19,329 nucleotides of DNA from JBOGWP01 sp050693875 (GCA_050693875.1 JBOGWP010000138.1:1-19329); one strand, 5' to 3'. Counted from the stretch's first letter, positions 7,022-13,787 are shown. The notes: generated by a model not told the origin, from the sequence alone. A program made the numbers and translations.

Positions 7022-7660
7022 CTACCCCCGCTTGCGCGCGAGGGCGAAGAAGCCGTAGGCAACGCGGCGGGTACGCAGGTGAGCGGCACCCGCCTTCTCG
7101 AACGAAGAGGCGATCGACGGCCAGATCAGTGACACCCACGGCCCGGCGACCGAGTAGACGAGGAGCGAGCGCCCTCGAGGCCCGGTGACGCGCAGCATCT
7201 CGTCGACGAAGGGGAGGGCGTTCTGCATCACGACGAGGTCGAAGGTATCGGCGGGGAAGGGGAGATCGGCGGCGTCACCCGTCCGGAACTCGATGTCGAG
7301 GCCCTCCTCGCCGGCATTCTCCTCGGCAACGGCCACCATCTCCGACGAAACGTCGATGCCGACCACCTCGGCCGACGGATAGCGCTCCTTGATGCGGCGG
7401 GCGACGTACCCCGTGCCGGTGGCGATGTCGAGGACGTGCGTCGGCTCGCTCCGCAGATCCATCAGCGCCTGCTCGAGCGGCTCTCCGTAGCCCTCGACGC
7501 CGGTCCATCCGTCGTAGATCCCGGCGAGGAGCGAGAAGACCTGGGCCGAGACGTCGCCGGTCCAGCGCAACCGGTCGGGGTAGTTGACGACCCCCCACAG
7601 GGCCGGGGCCACGAACGCCGGACCATAGGCGAGCAGGGCCTCCTTCACGTACCGGTTCAC
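7022..7660 (-). CDS. Class I SAM-dependent methyltransferase
   Basis: The 212-residue product has the Rossmann-type SAM site: motif I VLDIATGTGYVA at about 77-88, an acidic residue after strand 2 (VVGIDVSSEM, Asp103), GDAADLPFPADTFD at 128-141 and the post-I strand DLVVMQNALPFVDEMLRV. The N-terminal 60 residues precede the SAM domain and may cap the substrate pocket. It resembles UbiE/Methyltransf_11-type small-molecule methyltransferases; the substrate cannot be told. The GTG start at 7658-7660 overlaps the amidase stop as GTGA, which fixes the start and implies coupled translation. The last 56 codons are duplicated as a pseudogene fragment at 5121-5286. Confidence 0.9.
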   Translation of the reverse strand: MNRYVKEALLAYGPAFVAPALWGVVNYPDRLRWTGDVSAQVFSLLAGIYDGWTGVEGYGEPLEQALMDLRSEPTHVLDIATGTGYVARRIKERYPSAEVVGIDVSSEMVAVAEENAGEEGLDIEFRTGDAADLPFPADTFDLVVMQNALPFVDEMLRVTGPRGRSLLVYSVAGPWVSLIWPSIASSFEKAGAAHLRTRRVAYGFFALARKRG

Positions 7661-9027
7661 GTCGCATGCGAGGATACTTCCTTTCGATCCTGCCGATTTC
7701 GGGCGGGGCGACGCAGGTGCCAGTCGGTCTCGCGCTCGAACGCCCGGCCGGCGGCGAGCACCACTTCCTCGCTTCGCCCGATGAGCTGGAGCCCGATGGG
7801 GAGGGCGTCGTCGCCCAGGCCACAAGGGATCGAGAGCGCCGCGAGGCGGGCAAGGTTGACCGGGCCGGGGATGCGGGTCAGCCGAATCACCACCGGCCGC
7901 CTCGCTCCCACGCCCGGGCGCGCCGCCTCCTCGTGGGTCGGGGCAGTGCACGGGACCGTCGGCGTGGCGATGAGATCGGCGTCGTCGAGGACGGCGTGGA
8001 GGCCGGCGGCAAGTTCGGCGCAGCGCCGGCGCGCCGCGTCGGCGATCTCGGCCGTCAGCGTCGTCCCGGCGCGGTCCAGGTACGAGGCGGTCTCCTCGGA
8101 GTAGGCATCCGCCCGGGCGGGCCACCAGCCCCGGCTGCGGTGGACCTCGAGGGCTTCGTGCATCAGCACGCGCCCCCGTGGGACGTCGAAGGCTTGGAAC
8201 GCCGGAACGTCGGCGCCTCGCACGCGGAGCCCCGCCGATACGAGGACGTCGAGGGCTGCCTCGTAGCCCGCGGCGACGTCGCGGTCGAGCGCGGGGAGCG
8301 CGTCGCGCGGGGCGGCGACGACCTGGGGCTCCCTGCCGTGAACCTCCTTCCCGGTCATCGCCTGCCAGAGGATGACGAGATCCTCGACGCTGCCGGCCAT
8401 CGGCCCCACCACGTCGAGGCTCGGGGCGAGCGGGATCACGCCGTCGAGCCAGACCCTCCCAGGGCGGGGGGCAAGCCCGCAGACGCCGCAGAGCGCCGAG
8501 GGGATGCGGATCGACCCGGCGGTGTCCGTCCCCAGCGCCCCCAGGCAATGACCCTCCGCAATCGCTGCGGCCGATCCCCCGCTCGAGCCGCCGGGGATGC
8601 GCCTCGCGTCCCATGGGTTGACGGTCGGCGGCGTCACGCAGCCGTAGGCGAACTCGTGCGTGTTGGTCTTCCCGAGGATCACCGCGCCGGCCCGGCGAAG
8701 CGACCCCACCACGGCGGCGTCGGCGGTGGCGACGTTACCGGCAAGCACCTTCGACGAGGCCGTCGTCGGCATCCCCACGACGTCGATCACGTCCTTCACG
8801 CCCAGCGGGATTCCCCAGAGGGGCGCGTCGCGCTCGCCGGGATCGAGGCGCCGGGCCTCGTCGAGCGAGCGCTCGGCATCGATATGGACCCAGGCGCGAA
8901 CCACCGATTCAGAGTCGGCCAGCCGGTGCAGGCATTCCCTGACGAGCGTCTGCGGATCCAGCTCACCCCGTACCAGCGCAGCCCTCGCCGCAGCGATGCT
9001 CGGGGCGATGGTCGGGCCAATCGTCAC
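7657..9027 (-). CDS. Amidase signature (AS) family hydrolase
   Basis: The 456-residue product has the amidase-signature Ser-cisSer-Lys triad: Lys78 (LGVKDVID), cis-Ser148 in GGSSGGSA (146-153) and nucleophile Ser172 in DTAGSIRIPS. It hydrolyses an amide bond, but family members range from GatA to small-molecule amidases. No GatB/GatC genes are nearby, and residues beyond the core (WLDGVIPLAPSLDVVGPMAGSVEDL) fit a general AS amidase. GTG at 9027 is the best start, because the conserved N-terminus begins there and the upstream frame runs into the divergent greA gene. TATCCT lies six bases upstream of the GTG, with no ribosome-binding site, which suggests a leaderless mRNA. It is the first gene of the block that runs to the cupredoxins. 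Confidence 0.92.
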   Translation of the reverse strand: MTIGPTIAPSIAAARAALVRGELDPQTLVRECLHRLADSESVVRAWVHIDAERSLDEARRLDPGERDAPLWGIPLGVKDVIDVVGMPTTASSKVLAGNVATADAAVVGSLRRAGAVILGKTNTHEFAYGCVTPPTVNPWDARRIPGGSSGGSAAAIAEGHCLGALGTDTAGSIRIPSALCGVCGLAPRPGRVWLDGVIPLAPSLDVVGPMAGSVEDLVILWQAMTGKEVHGREPQVVAAPRDALPALDRDVAAGYEAALDVLVSAGLRVRGADVPAFQAFDVPRGRVLMHEALEVHRSRGWWPARADAYSEETASYLDRAGTTLTAEIADAARRRCAELAAGLHAVLDDADLIATPTVPCTAPTHEEAARPGVGARRPVVIRLTRIPGPVNLARLAALSIPCGLGDDALPIGLQLIGRSEEVVLAAGRAFERETDWHLRRPARNRQDRKEVSSHAT

Positions 9028-9073
9028 CTCGTCAGGATAGGGGGCTTCGAGCGGGATCGAGTAGGCTTCCGGG
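9028..9073. promoter_or_regulatory. Divergent amidase/greA promoters, probably leaderless
   Basis: Only 46 bases separate the two start codons. On the minus strand TATCCT (9034-9039) ends six bases before the amidase GTG. On the plus strand TAGGCT (9062-9067) ends six bases before the greA ATG. Both fit a TANNNT -10 element that places the transcription start at the start codon. Neither gene has a purine-rich ribosome-binding site at the usual distance. No -35 consensus is visible. Confidence 0.5.
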
Positions 9074-9562
9074 ATGACCGAACGCCCCGACGATGTCGTC
9101 GTCAGCGCCGAGACCCTCGAGCGCATGCGCGGCGAGCTCGACGAGTTGGAGACCACCGGACGGTCCGAGATGGGGGAGCGTCTGCAGCGCGCCCGGGAGT
9201 TCGGGGACATCCGCGAAAACGCCGAGTACGACGCGGCGAAGGATGCTCAGGCGCTGATGGAATCGAGGATCCGCCAGCTCCAGCACCTGATCAAGCATGC
9301 GGTCGTCCGCGACCCGCCGGCGAGCGTGGAGGAGGCCGGTCCCGGCGTGATCGTGAGCGTGCGGGAGCAGGGAGAGGAGGAGGTGGAGCAGTACCTCCTC
9401 GCGGTGACGAATGAGGAGCGCGTCAGCGGCATCCGCACCGTCACGACCTCCTCGCCGCTCGGCAAGGCCCTGGCGGGCAAACGCGTGGGCGAGACCGTGC
9501 GGGTCGAGGCCCCCGGCGGTGCCTTCTCCGTCGAGGTGGTCGACCTCCGCCCCAGCGCCTGA
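9074..9562 (+). CDS. greA: Transcription elongation factor GreA
   Basis: GreA inserts its N-terminal coiled coil into the RNA polymerase secondary channel and stimulates cleavage of backtracked RNA. The 162-residue length is typical. The coiled-coil region spans about 10-77, with the acidic tip GDIRENAEYDAAK at 44-56 (Asp45 and Glu48). The C-terminal FKBP-like domain shows SPLGKALAGKRVGETVRV. It stands alone, divergent from the amidase and converging on the sensor kinase gene (ten-base gap). Initiation is probably leaderless. Confidence 0.96.
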   Translation: MTERPDDVVVSAETLERMRGELDELETTGRSEMGERLQRAREFGDIRENAEYDAAKDAQALMESRIRQLQHLIKHAVVRDPPASVEEAGPGVIVSVREQGEEEVEQYLLAVTNEERVSGIRTVTTSSPLGKALAGKRVGETVRVEAPGGAFSVEVVDLRPSA

Positions 9563-9572
9563 GCATCCCCCC

Positions 9573-10658
9573 TCACGCGGGAGGGAGCGTGAAGCGAAGC
9601 GTCGTCCCCCGGCCCGGCTGGCTCTCCGCCGCCATCTCTCCGCTGTGCGCCTCGATGATGCTCTTCGCGATCGCGAGCCCCAACCCGGCTCCGCCCGCCT
9701 CGGCGTCCCGGGCGAAGCGCTCGAAGATGTCCGGCAGGCGGTCGGGGGGAATGCCGGAGCCCGAGTCGCGCACCCAGAAGGAGACGGCATTCGCCGCGGC
9801 CCCGCCCGCTCCTACGACGATCGACCCGCCCTCGGGCGTGTAGCGCAGGGCGTTGCCGAGCAGGTTGGCGAAGACCTCTGCGATGCGATCGGTGTCGGCG
9901 GAGACCTGGAGGAGGCCGGTCGCGACGTCGGCGGAGAGCACGACCCCGCCGCTCTCGGCCTGCGGGCGGAAGGCCGCGACCGCGGCTTCCACGAGCTCGT
10001 CGGGCGGGACCGGCGCGCGCCGCAGGCGGAGACCTCCGGCCTCCGCGGTGGACAGCGTGTGCAGGTCTTCGAGGAGGCGCGACATCACCTTGGTCTCCTC
10101 GAGCACCGGCGCGAGGTGCTCGGCGTCGACCGGGTACACGCCGTCGAGTATCGCTTCGAGGTTTCCCTGGATCACCGCGAGCGGGGTGCGCAGCTCGTGG
10201 GCGACGTCGGCCAGGACATTCCGGCGATGGCGGTCCGCGGCCGAGAGCCGCTCCGCCATGGCGTTGAACGAGCGCGCCAGGTTGCGCACCTCGGCCTGGC
10301 CTCGCACCTGCACGCGGGCGGTGTAGTCGCCGTCGGCCACGCGGTCGGCCGCCTCCATCACCTCCCCGATGGGTCCGGCGGCGCGCCGGATCCCGCGGGT
10401 CATCAGCAGGATCACGACGAAGATGCCGAAGCCCACCAGCGGACGCGGCGGGAAGAGGTCGTGGCCCCCTCCGTCCCGACCGAAGAGCCACCCCATCGAG
10501 AGGGCCCCCGCGGCGAAGAGGAAAGCGAACCACAGGAAGAAGAAGAAGCCGGCCTTGCGGACGAAGTGCCGCCGCATCTCGCGCCATTGGCCGGGGCCCG
10601 CCGGCGGGAACGGCTCGCCTTCAGGCCACCATGGGGGCCGGAACCCGGGCCTAGTCAT
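9573..10658 (-). CDS. HAMP-domain sensor histidine kinase
   Basis: The 361-residue product is the kinase of an OmpR-type two-component pair. Two membrane helices (about 37-59 and 72-87) flank a very short external loop rich in Gly and Asp. A HAMP domain follows (about 88-142). The HisKA domain has phospho-acceptor His154 in ADVAHELRTPL. The ATPase domain shows N-box Asn269 (NLLGNALRYTPEGG), DSGSGIPP at 298-305, FERF and GAGLGLAIAKS at 323-333. The short sensor loop suggests that it senses through the membrane or a partner, possibly the small membrane protein of the same operon. ATG at 10658 overlaps the regulator stop (ATGACTAG), so translation is coupled. An ATG 24 bases upstream lacks a ribosome-binding site. 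Confidence 0.94.
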   Translation of the reverse strand: MTRPGFRPPWWPEGEPFPPAGPGQWREMRRHFVRKAGFFFFLWFAFLFAAGALSMGWLFGRDGGGHDLFPPRPLVGFGIFVVILLMTRGIRRAAGPIGEVMEAADRVADGDYTARVQVRGQAEVRNLARSFNAMAERLSAADRHRRNVLADVAHELRTPLAVIQGNLEAILDGVYPVDAEHLAPVLEETKVMSRLLEDLHTLSTAEAGGLRLRRAPVPPDELVEAAVAAFRPQAESGGVVLSADVATGLLQVSADTDRIAEVFANLLGNALRYTPEGGSIVVGAGGAAANAVSFWVRDSGSGIPPDRLPDIFERFARDAEAGGAGLGLAIAKSIIEAHSGEMAAESQPGRGTTLRFTLPPA

Positions 10659-11334
10659 CGGCGAACCGGTATCCCACCGCATGCACCGTCAGCAGGTAGC
10701 GGGGCCGGCTGGGGGTGGGCTCGATCTTCTTGCGCAGATTCTTCACGTGGGCATCGATGGCGCGCTCGTACGATTCGAACGCCACGCCGTGGATCGCGTT
10801 CAGGAGCTGGCCGCGCGTGAAAACCCGTCCCGGCTCGCGGGCGAGGGTTGCGAGGAGGTCGAACTCGGTGGCGGTGACCTCGACGCTGCGTCCGGCGACG
10901 CTCACCCGCCGGCGGGTGAGATCGATCTCGACGCCGGCGGCACGGATGACCTCGGGCTCGGTTCTACCCGCTCCGGGGGCTCGCCGGAGCACCGCCCGCA
11001 CCCGCGCCACGAGCTCCTTCGGACTGAACGGCTTGACGACGTAGTCGTCGGCGCCGAGCTCGAGGCCGAGGATGCGGTCGACCTCGTCGCTGCGCGCCGT
11101 GAGCATGACGATCGGCACGCCGGAGGTTCGGCGGAGCTCGCGGGTGACGTCGAGCCCATCGCGCTTGGGGATCCCCAGGTCCAGCACCACCAGGTCGGGG
11201 TGAAGGCGGCGCACCTCCGCCAGCGCGGTCTCGCCGTCGCCGGCGAGCACGACCTCGAAGCCGGCGTGCTCGAGGTAGTCCCCGACCAGCCTGGCGATCT
11301 TGATCTCGTCCTCGACGACGAGCACTCTCCTCAC
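10651..11334 (-). CDS. OmpR/PhoB-family response regulator
   Basis: The 227-residue product has a receiver domain (1-118) with the acidic pocket VEDE at 7-10, phospho-acceptor Asp52 (VVLDLGIPKRDG), Thr79 and Lys101 (VVKPFSPKEL). A winged-helix DNA-binding domain follows (about 130-227), ending in YLLTVHAVGYRF. GTG at 11334 puts the usual three residues before VLVVEDE. A GTG 63 bases upstream would add a Pro-rich extension not typical of receivers. It is the partner of the overlapping kinase gene, and likely binds the direct repeat at 11891-11907 to control its own operon. Confidence 0.95.
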   Translation of the reverse strand: MRRVLVVEDEIKIARLVGDYLEHAGFEVVLAGDGETALAEVRRLHPDLVVLDLGIPKRDGLDVTRELRRTSGVPIVMLTARSDEVDRILGLELGADDYVVKPFSPKELVARVRAVLRRAPGAGRTEPEVIRAAGVEIDLTRRRVSVAGRSVEVTATEFDLLATLAREPGRVFTRGQLLNAIHGVAFESYERAIDAHVKNLRKKIEPTPSRPRYLLTVHAVGYRFADD

Positions 11335-11361
11335 GACATCGCCAAGCCTCGCCGAGCGGGA

Positions 11362-11402
11362 GGGCGGTGGCAAGAACTCCGGCCCGTCTCCCACCACCGC
11401 CC
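11362..11402 (-). promoter_or_regulatory. Hairpin upstream of the response regulator
   Basis: GGGCGGTGG (11362-11370) pairs exactly with CCACCGCCC (11394-11402) across a 23-base loop, between the membrane-protein tail and the regulator start. It could lower or tune read-through from the first gene, or protect mRNA ends. No U-tract is present. Confidence 0.4.
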
Positions 11403-11417
11403 CCCCTCATCGGCCGG

Positions 11418-11525
11418 TCAGACGTCGACCTGCTTGGCCGGCGGTCCCTCGCTGCCGGGCGCTCCCTGCTCGTGCTGGCTGCGGTGCCACTCCTCGAACG
11501 ACCGGGGGCCGCCCTCGCCGGGTCC
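11418..11525 (-). other. In-frame C-terminal tail cut off by TAA
   Basis: Directly after the TAA of the small membrane protein the same frame stays open for 35 more codons to TGA at 11418-11420. The tail reads GPGEGGPRSFEEWHRSQHEQ and then a Gly/Pro-rich end. I associate an F-E/D-E/D-WH-R tail with this kind of small Gly/Tyr/Trp-rich membrane protein, so the stop looks like a recent nonsense mutation, a read-through site or a sequence error. Confidence 0.55.
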
Positions 11526-11828
11526 TTAGAGCCCGTAGGGCCCGTACGGGCCGTGCCCGTACCAGCGGCCACGCGGTCCCCAGCCGCCTCGCCAGAAGGC
11601 ACCGCGAAACAGGAAGAGCAGCCCGAAGAACAGCAGCGGGAAGAACAAGAAGCCGAAGGGGAAGAAGCCGGGATAATAGCCGACGTGGCGCACCCGGTCG
11701 ACGCGTTCGACGCCGTCGGGCGCGACGTCGATCCCCTGCAGGACTCCCACCTTGTAGGCCCCGATGCCGACTGCGATCAGCACCGCGATCAGCAGCAGGA
11801 CCGTTCCGACCCCGAACATCCTTCGCAT
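11526..11828 (-). CDS. Small two-helix membrane protein, probably truncated by TAA
   Basis: The 100-residue product has membrane helices at about 5-24 (VGTVLLLIAVLIAVGIGAY) and 51-74 (Phe/Leu-rich, FPFGFLFFPLLFFGLLFLF), then a Gly/Trp/Tyr/His-rich end (WYGHGPYGPYGL). ATG at 11828 has a strong GGAAGGAGG five bases upstream. It heads the operon with the response regulator and kinase, so it may be a sensing or signalling accessory. The TAA stop (11526-11528) is unusual for this GC-rich DNA, and the frame continues with a recognisable tail. I know no established function. Confidence 0.75.
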   Translation of the reverse strand: MRRMFGVGTVLLLIAVLIAVGIGAYKVGVLQGIDVAPDGVERVDRVRHVGYYPGFFPFGFLFFPLLFFGLLFLFRGAFWRGGWGPRGRWYGHGPYGPYGL

Positions 11829-11890
11829 CTCGTCCTCCTTCCGTTCACAGTTCAACGGCATCGTGACGGGCCCATGCTGGCGCCGGGATG

Positions 11891-11907
11891 TGAAGGATCG
11901 ATGAAGG
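11891..11907. promoter_or_regulatory. Direct repeat, candidate OmpR-type operator
   Basis: TGAAGG occurs at 11891-11896 and again at 11902-11907 (minus strand CCTTCA twice), an 11-bp period. OmpR/PhoB regulators bind head-to-tail repeats with this phasing. It lies 63-79 bases upstream of the first gene of the two-component operon, a fitting place for autoregulation. Confidence 0.5.
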
Positions 11908-11931
11908 CGACGAGGAGGATGTGCGGAGGTG

Positions 11932-12498
11932 CTACGAGGCCTGCGCCCTCGCCCCGGCGAGCGGGAAGGCGTAGGCGGGGACGAGAAACGTCGGGCCCTG
12001 GAAGTCGAACTCCGGCCGGCGCTCGAAGCCGAGCCCCTCGTACATGCGCACCGCATTGCGCATCAGCGACTGGACGGTGTGCAGCCCGACTGCCTCGGCG
12101 CCGGCCTCGCGGGCACGGCGAACGCACTCCATCGTTAGCAGCCGACCGTAGCCCCTTCCCCGGTGGGCGGGATGGATGCCGAGCGCGCGGATCGCCGCCC
12201 AGCCCACGGGCCATCGCCGACCGTAGCCACTCGCGGGCAGGGCATCCTCGCAGCTCGGGCGCGCCGGCCACCAGGGCGGGTAGTAGGCCAGGGCACCCAC
12301 GATCTCGCGGTCCGCCTCGACCACGAGCACGATCGCGTCGACCGCCCGGCCCGCGACGTCGGCGAGCTCGGCGGAGTAGCTCGCCCAGGAATCGGGACCG
12401 AGCCGCTCGGCGTACTCGGAGTACGCCGCCACGGTGACCTCGCCCGCGACGCCGACCTCCTCCGGGCGCGCCTCGCGCACCCGCACCTCGCCGGTCAC
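11932..12498 (-). CDS. GNAT-family N-acetyltransferase
   Basis: The 188-residue product shows the acetyl-CoA site: strand 4 IRALGIHPAHRGRGYGRLL at about 103-121, with the R-x-x-G-x-G/A motif as RGRGYG (113-118). It then has VGLHTVQSLMRNAVRMYEGLGFERR, the usual motif B region with the Tyr acid. A Trp/Pro-rich loop (YYPPWWPARPSCED, 72-85) between strands may form the substrate pocket. The substrate cannot be told. The GTG start at 12496-12498 overlaps the upstream stop as GTGA, which fixes the start and pairs it with the IscA-like gene. It ends 103 bases before the membrane-protein gene. Confidence 0.9.
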   Translation of the reverse strand: MTGEVRVREARPEEVGVAGEVTVAAYSEYAERLGPDSWASYSAELADVAGRAVDAIVLVVEADREIVGALAYYPPWWPARPSCEDALPASGYGRRWPVGWAAIRALGIHPAHRGRGYGRLLTMECVRRAREAGAEAVGLHTVQSLMRNAVRMYEGLGFERRPEFDFQGPTFLVPAYAFPLAGARAQAS

Positions 12499-12743
12499 GG
12501 CCTGACCAGGAGGCGGTCGTGCTCCGCCGAGATGTCGAGCACCCCATCGATGCCCTCCTCGACGAAGAGGGTCAGGCCGGCATGCTCGACGACCCGGTCG
12601 CCCGGCACGGGCTCGTGGGCGAAGCCGGTCTCGACCGCGTCACCACGGCGGTAGATGCGGACGCGGGCGTCTGGGTCGAAGCGCGAGGCCGCTTCGTGGG
12701 CGCGCTCGAGAACGTCGGTGGCCTGCTCGCTTATCTCCAACAT
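12495..12743 (-). CDS. IscA/HesB-fold protein without cysteines
   Basis: The 82-residue product resembles the Fe-S biogenesis IscA/HesB fold: MLEISEQATDVLERAHEA (helix 1), RVRIYRR, GDRVVEHAGLTLFVEEGIDGVLD and LDISAEHDRLLVRP. The three cysteines used by true A-type carriers are absent (the product has none), so it cannot carry a cluster in the usual way. Related cysteine-free HesB-like proteins occur in Actinomycetota, where their role is unsettled. ATG 12743 has GGGGAGG five bases upstream. It is co-transcribed with the GNAT gene and divergent from the YchF-like gene (69-bp gap). Confidence 0.72.
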   Translation of the reverse strand: MLEISEQATDVLERAHEAASRFDPDARVRIYRRGDAVETGFAHEPVPGDRVVEHAGLTLFVEEGIDGVLDISAEHDRLLVRP

Positions 12744-12775
12744 GGAACCTCCCCGGGACGGCGGGCCTGCTCTTC

Positions 12776-12781
12776 TATCCT
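12776..12781 (+). promoter_or_regulatory. Candidate -10 element of the YchF-like gene
   Basis: TATCCT lies 31 bases upstream of the GTG at 12813, in the 69-bp divergent gap (12744-12812). The same hexamer is the candidate -10 of the amidase gene. No -35 match was found. Confidence 0.3.
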
Positions 12782-12812
12782 GGCACCGATTTTCGAGCGA
12801 GGAGGAGGTAGG

Positions 12813-13778
12813 GTGAAGTCGGTTGGGATCACCGGCCCGCCGGGAGCCGGCAAGACCACGCTGTGGCGTGCGGTCTCGGGCACCGAGGCCAAGGGGGAGA
12901 TCGCCGCCGTGGCAGTCCCCGACGCCCGCCTCGACGCGCTGGCCCGCATGGAGTCGTCGCGCCGCATCGTCCCGGTGCACTTCGACCTCGTCGACGTGCA
13001 TGCCGCGGCGCGATCGGCCCCCGCAGCCATCGCCCGGCTCCGCGAGATGGATGCGGTGCTGATCGTCGTGCCTGCGTTTGCGGCCGGTGATCCGGGGGGC
13101 GTACTGCGCTCCACGCTCGACGACCTCGTGCTCGCCGACATGGCCCCGGTCGAGACGCGGCTCGAGCGGGCGAGAAAGGACCTCGCCTCGCGCCGGGAGG
13201 TCCCGGTGCTCGAGGCCGCGCTGGCCCACCTCGGGGAGGGCCGGCTGCTCTCGGAGGGCGATTGGGAGCGGGACGAGCGGGCAGTCTTCTCGCCCCTGGC
13301 CCCGATCACGCTGAAACCGCTGCTCGTCGCGTGGAACCTCGGCGAGGAGGGTGGCGATTCGTTGCCGGAGACGGCCCTCCCGTCGATCGCGATCAGCGCC
13401 GCCCTCGAGGGCGAGGTGGCCGGACTCGAAGCCGAGGAGGCCGCGGGCCTGCTCGCCGCCTACGGCATCGAGCAGCGAGCCGCCGACCGGACGATCGCGA
13501 TGGTGTACGGCTCGCTCCACCTGATCACCTTCTTCACCGCCGGGGATCGCGAGGCGCGAGCGTGGGAGATCCCGCGCGGCTGGACCGCCCCGGAGGCGGC
13601 GGGGTCGGTGCACTCCGACATGCAGCGCGGGTTCATCCGCGCCGAGGTGATCGACTACGAGCGGGTAGCGGCGACAGGGTCGTGGCAGGCCGCCAAGTCG
13701 GCCGGCCTCATCCGTGTCGAGGGCAAGGACTACGTGATGGCCGACGGCGACGTGGTCTTCTTTCGCTTCGCCGTCTGA
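12813..13778 (+). CDS. YchF/OLA1-like P-loop protein lacking switch I and II
   Basis: YchF proteins are Obg-related ATPases of about 360 residues. This one has 321. The P-loop is GPPGAGKTT (8-16), against the usual GLPNVGKST. The switch I block (ANFPFCTIEPN type) is missing between SGTEAKG and VAVPDARLDAL. The G3 motif DIAGLV has become DVHAAA, and the GASKGEGLGN loop is missing. The NxxE motif that gives YchF its ATP preference survives as NLGE. The helical region is shortened. The C-terminal TGS domain is well kept (LITFFTAGDREARAWEI, HSDMQRGFIRAEVI, EGKDYVMADGDVVFFRF). GTG at 12813 follows GGAGGAGG. It is probably a paralogue with altered or lost hydrolysis rather than the housekeeping YchF. 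Confidence 0.87.
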   Translation: MKSVGITGPPGAGKTTLWRAVSGTEAKGEIAAVAVPDARLDALARMESSRRIVPVHFDLVDVHAAARSAPAAIARLREMDAVLIVVPAFAAGDPGGVLRSTLDDLVLADMAPVETRLERARKDLASRREVPVLEAALAHLGEGRLLSEGDWERDERAVFSPLAPITLKPLLVAWNLGEEGGDSLPETALPSIAISAALEGEVAGLEAEEAAGLLAAYGIEQRAADRTIAMVYGSLHLITFFTAGDREARAWEIPRGWTAPEAAGSVHSDMQRGFIRAEVIDYERVAATGSWQAAKSAGLIRVEGKDYVMADGDVVFFRFAV

Positions 13779-13787
13779 GGGGCACCG

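Noticed and set aside
6558..7139. N-terminal extension of cupredoxin B up to ATG 7139
   Set aside because: The frame is open but overlaps the 106-residue gene and methyltransferase end in another frame, and would bury a perfect lipoprotein signal peptide. ATG 6557 has a good ribosome-binding site.
5298..7189. Frameshift or assembly artefact as the cause of the repeated cupredoxin
   Set aside because: The copies differ at about 55 amino acids and the passengers carry independent indels, so this is an old duplication, not a misassembly.
7657..9027. GatA subunit of the tRNA amidotransferase
   Set aside because: No GatB or GatC gene is near, and the flanking genes are unrelated to translation; a general amidase is the safer call.
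7666..9414. Plus-strand open frame of 582 codons across amidase and greA
   Set aside because: It is antisense to a clear amidase and out of frame with a clear greA; the composition is a shadow of both.
9411..10820. Plus-strand open frame of 469 codons
   Set aside because: It is antisense to the sensor kinase and regulator, which have complete motif sets.
11335..11397. Longer response-regulator N-terminus from GTG 11397
   Set aside because: It would add 21 Pro/Arg-rich residues before the first receiver strand and overlap the hairpin at 11362-11402.
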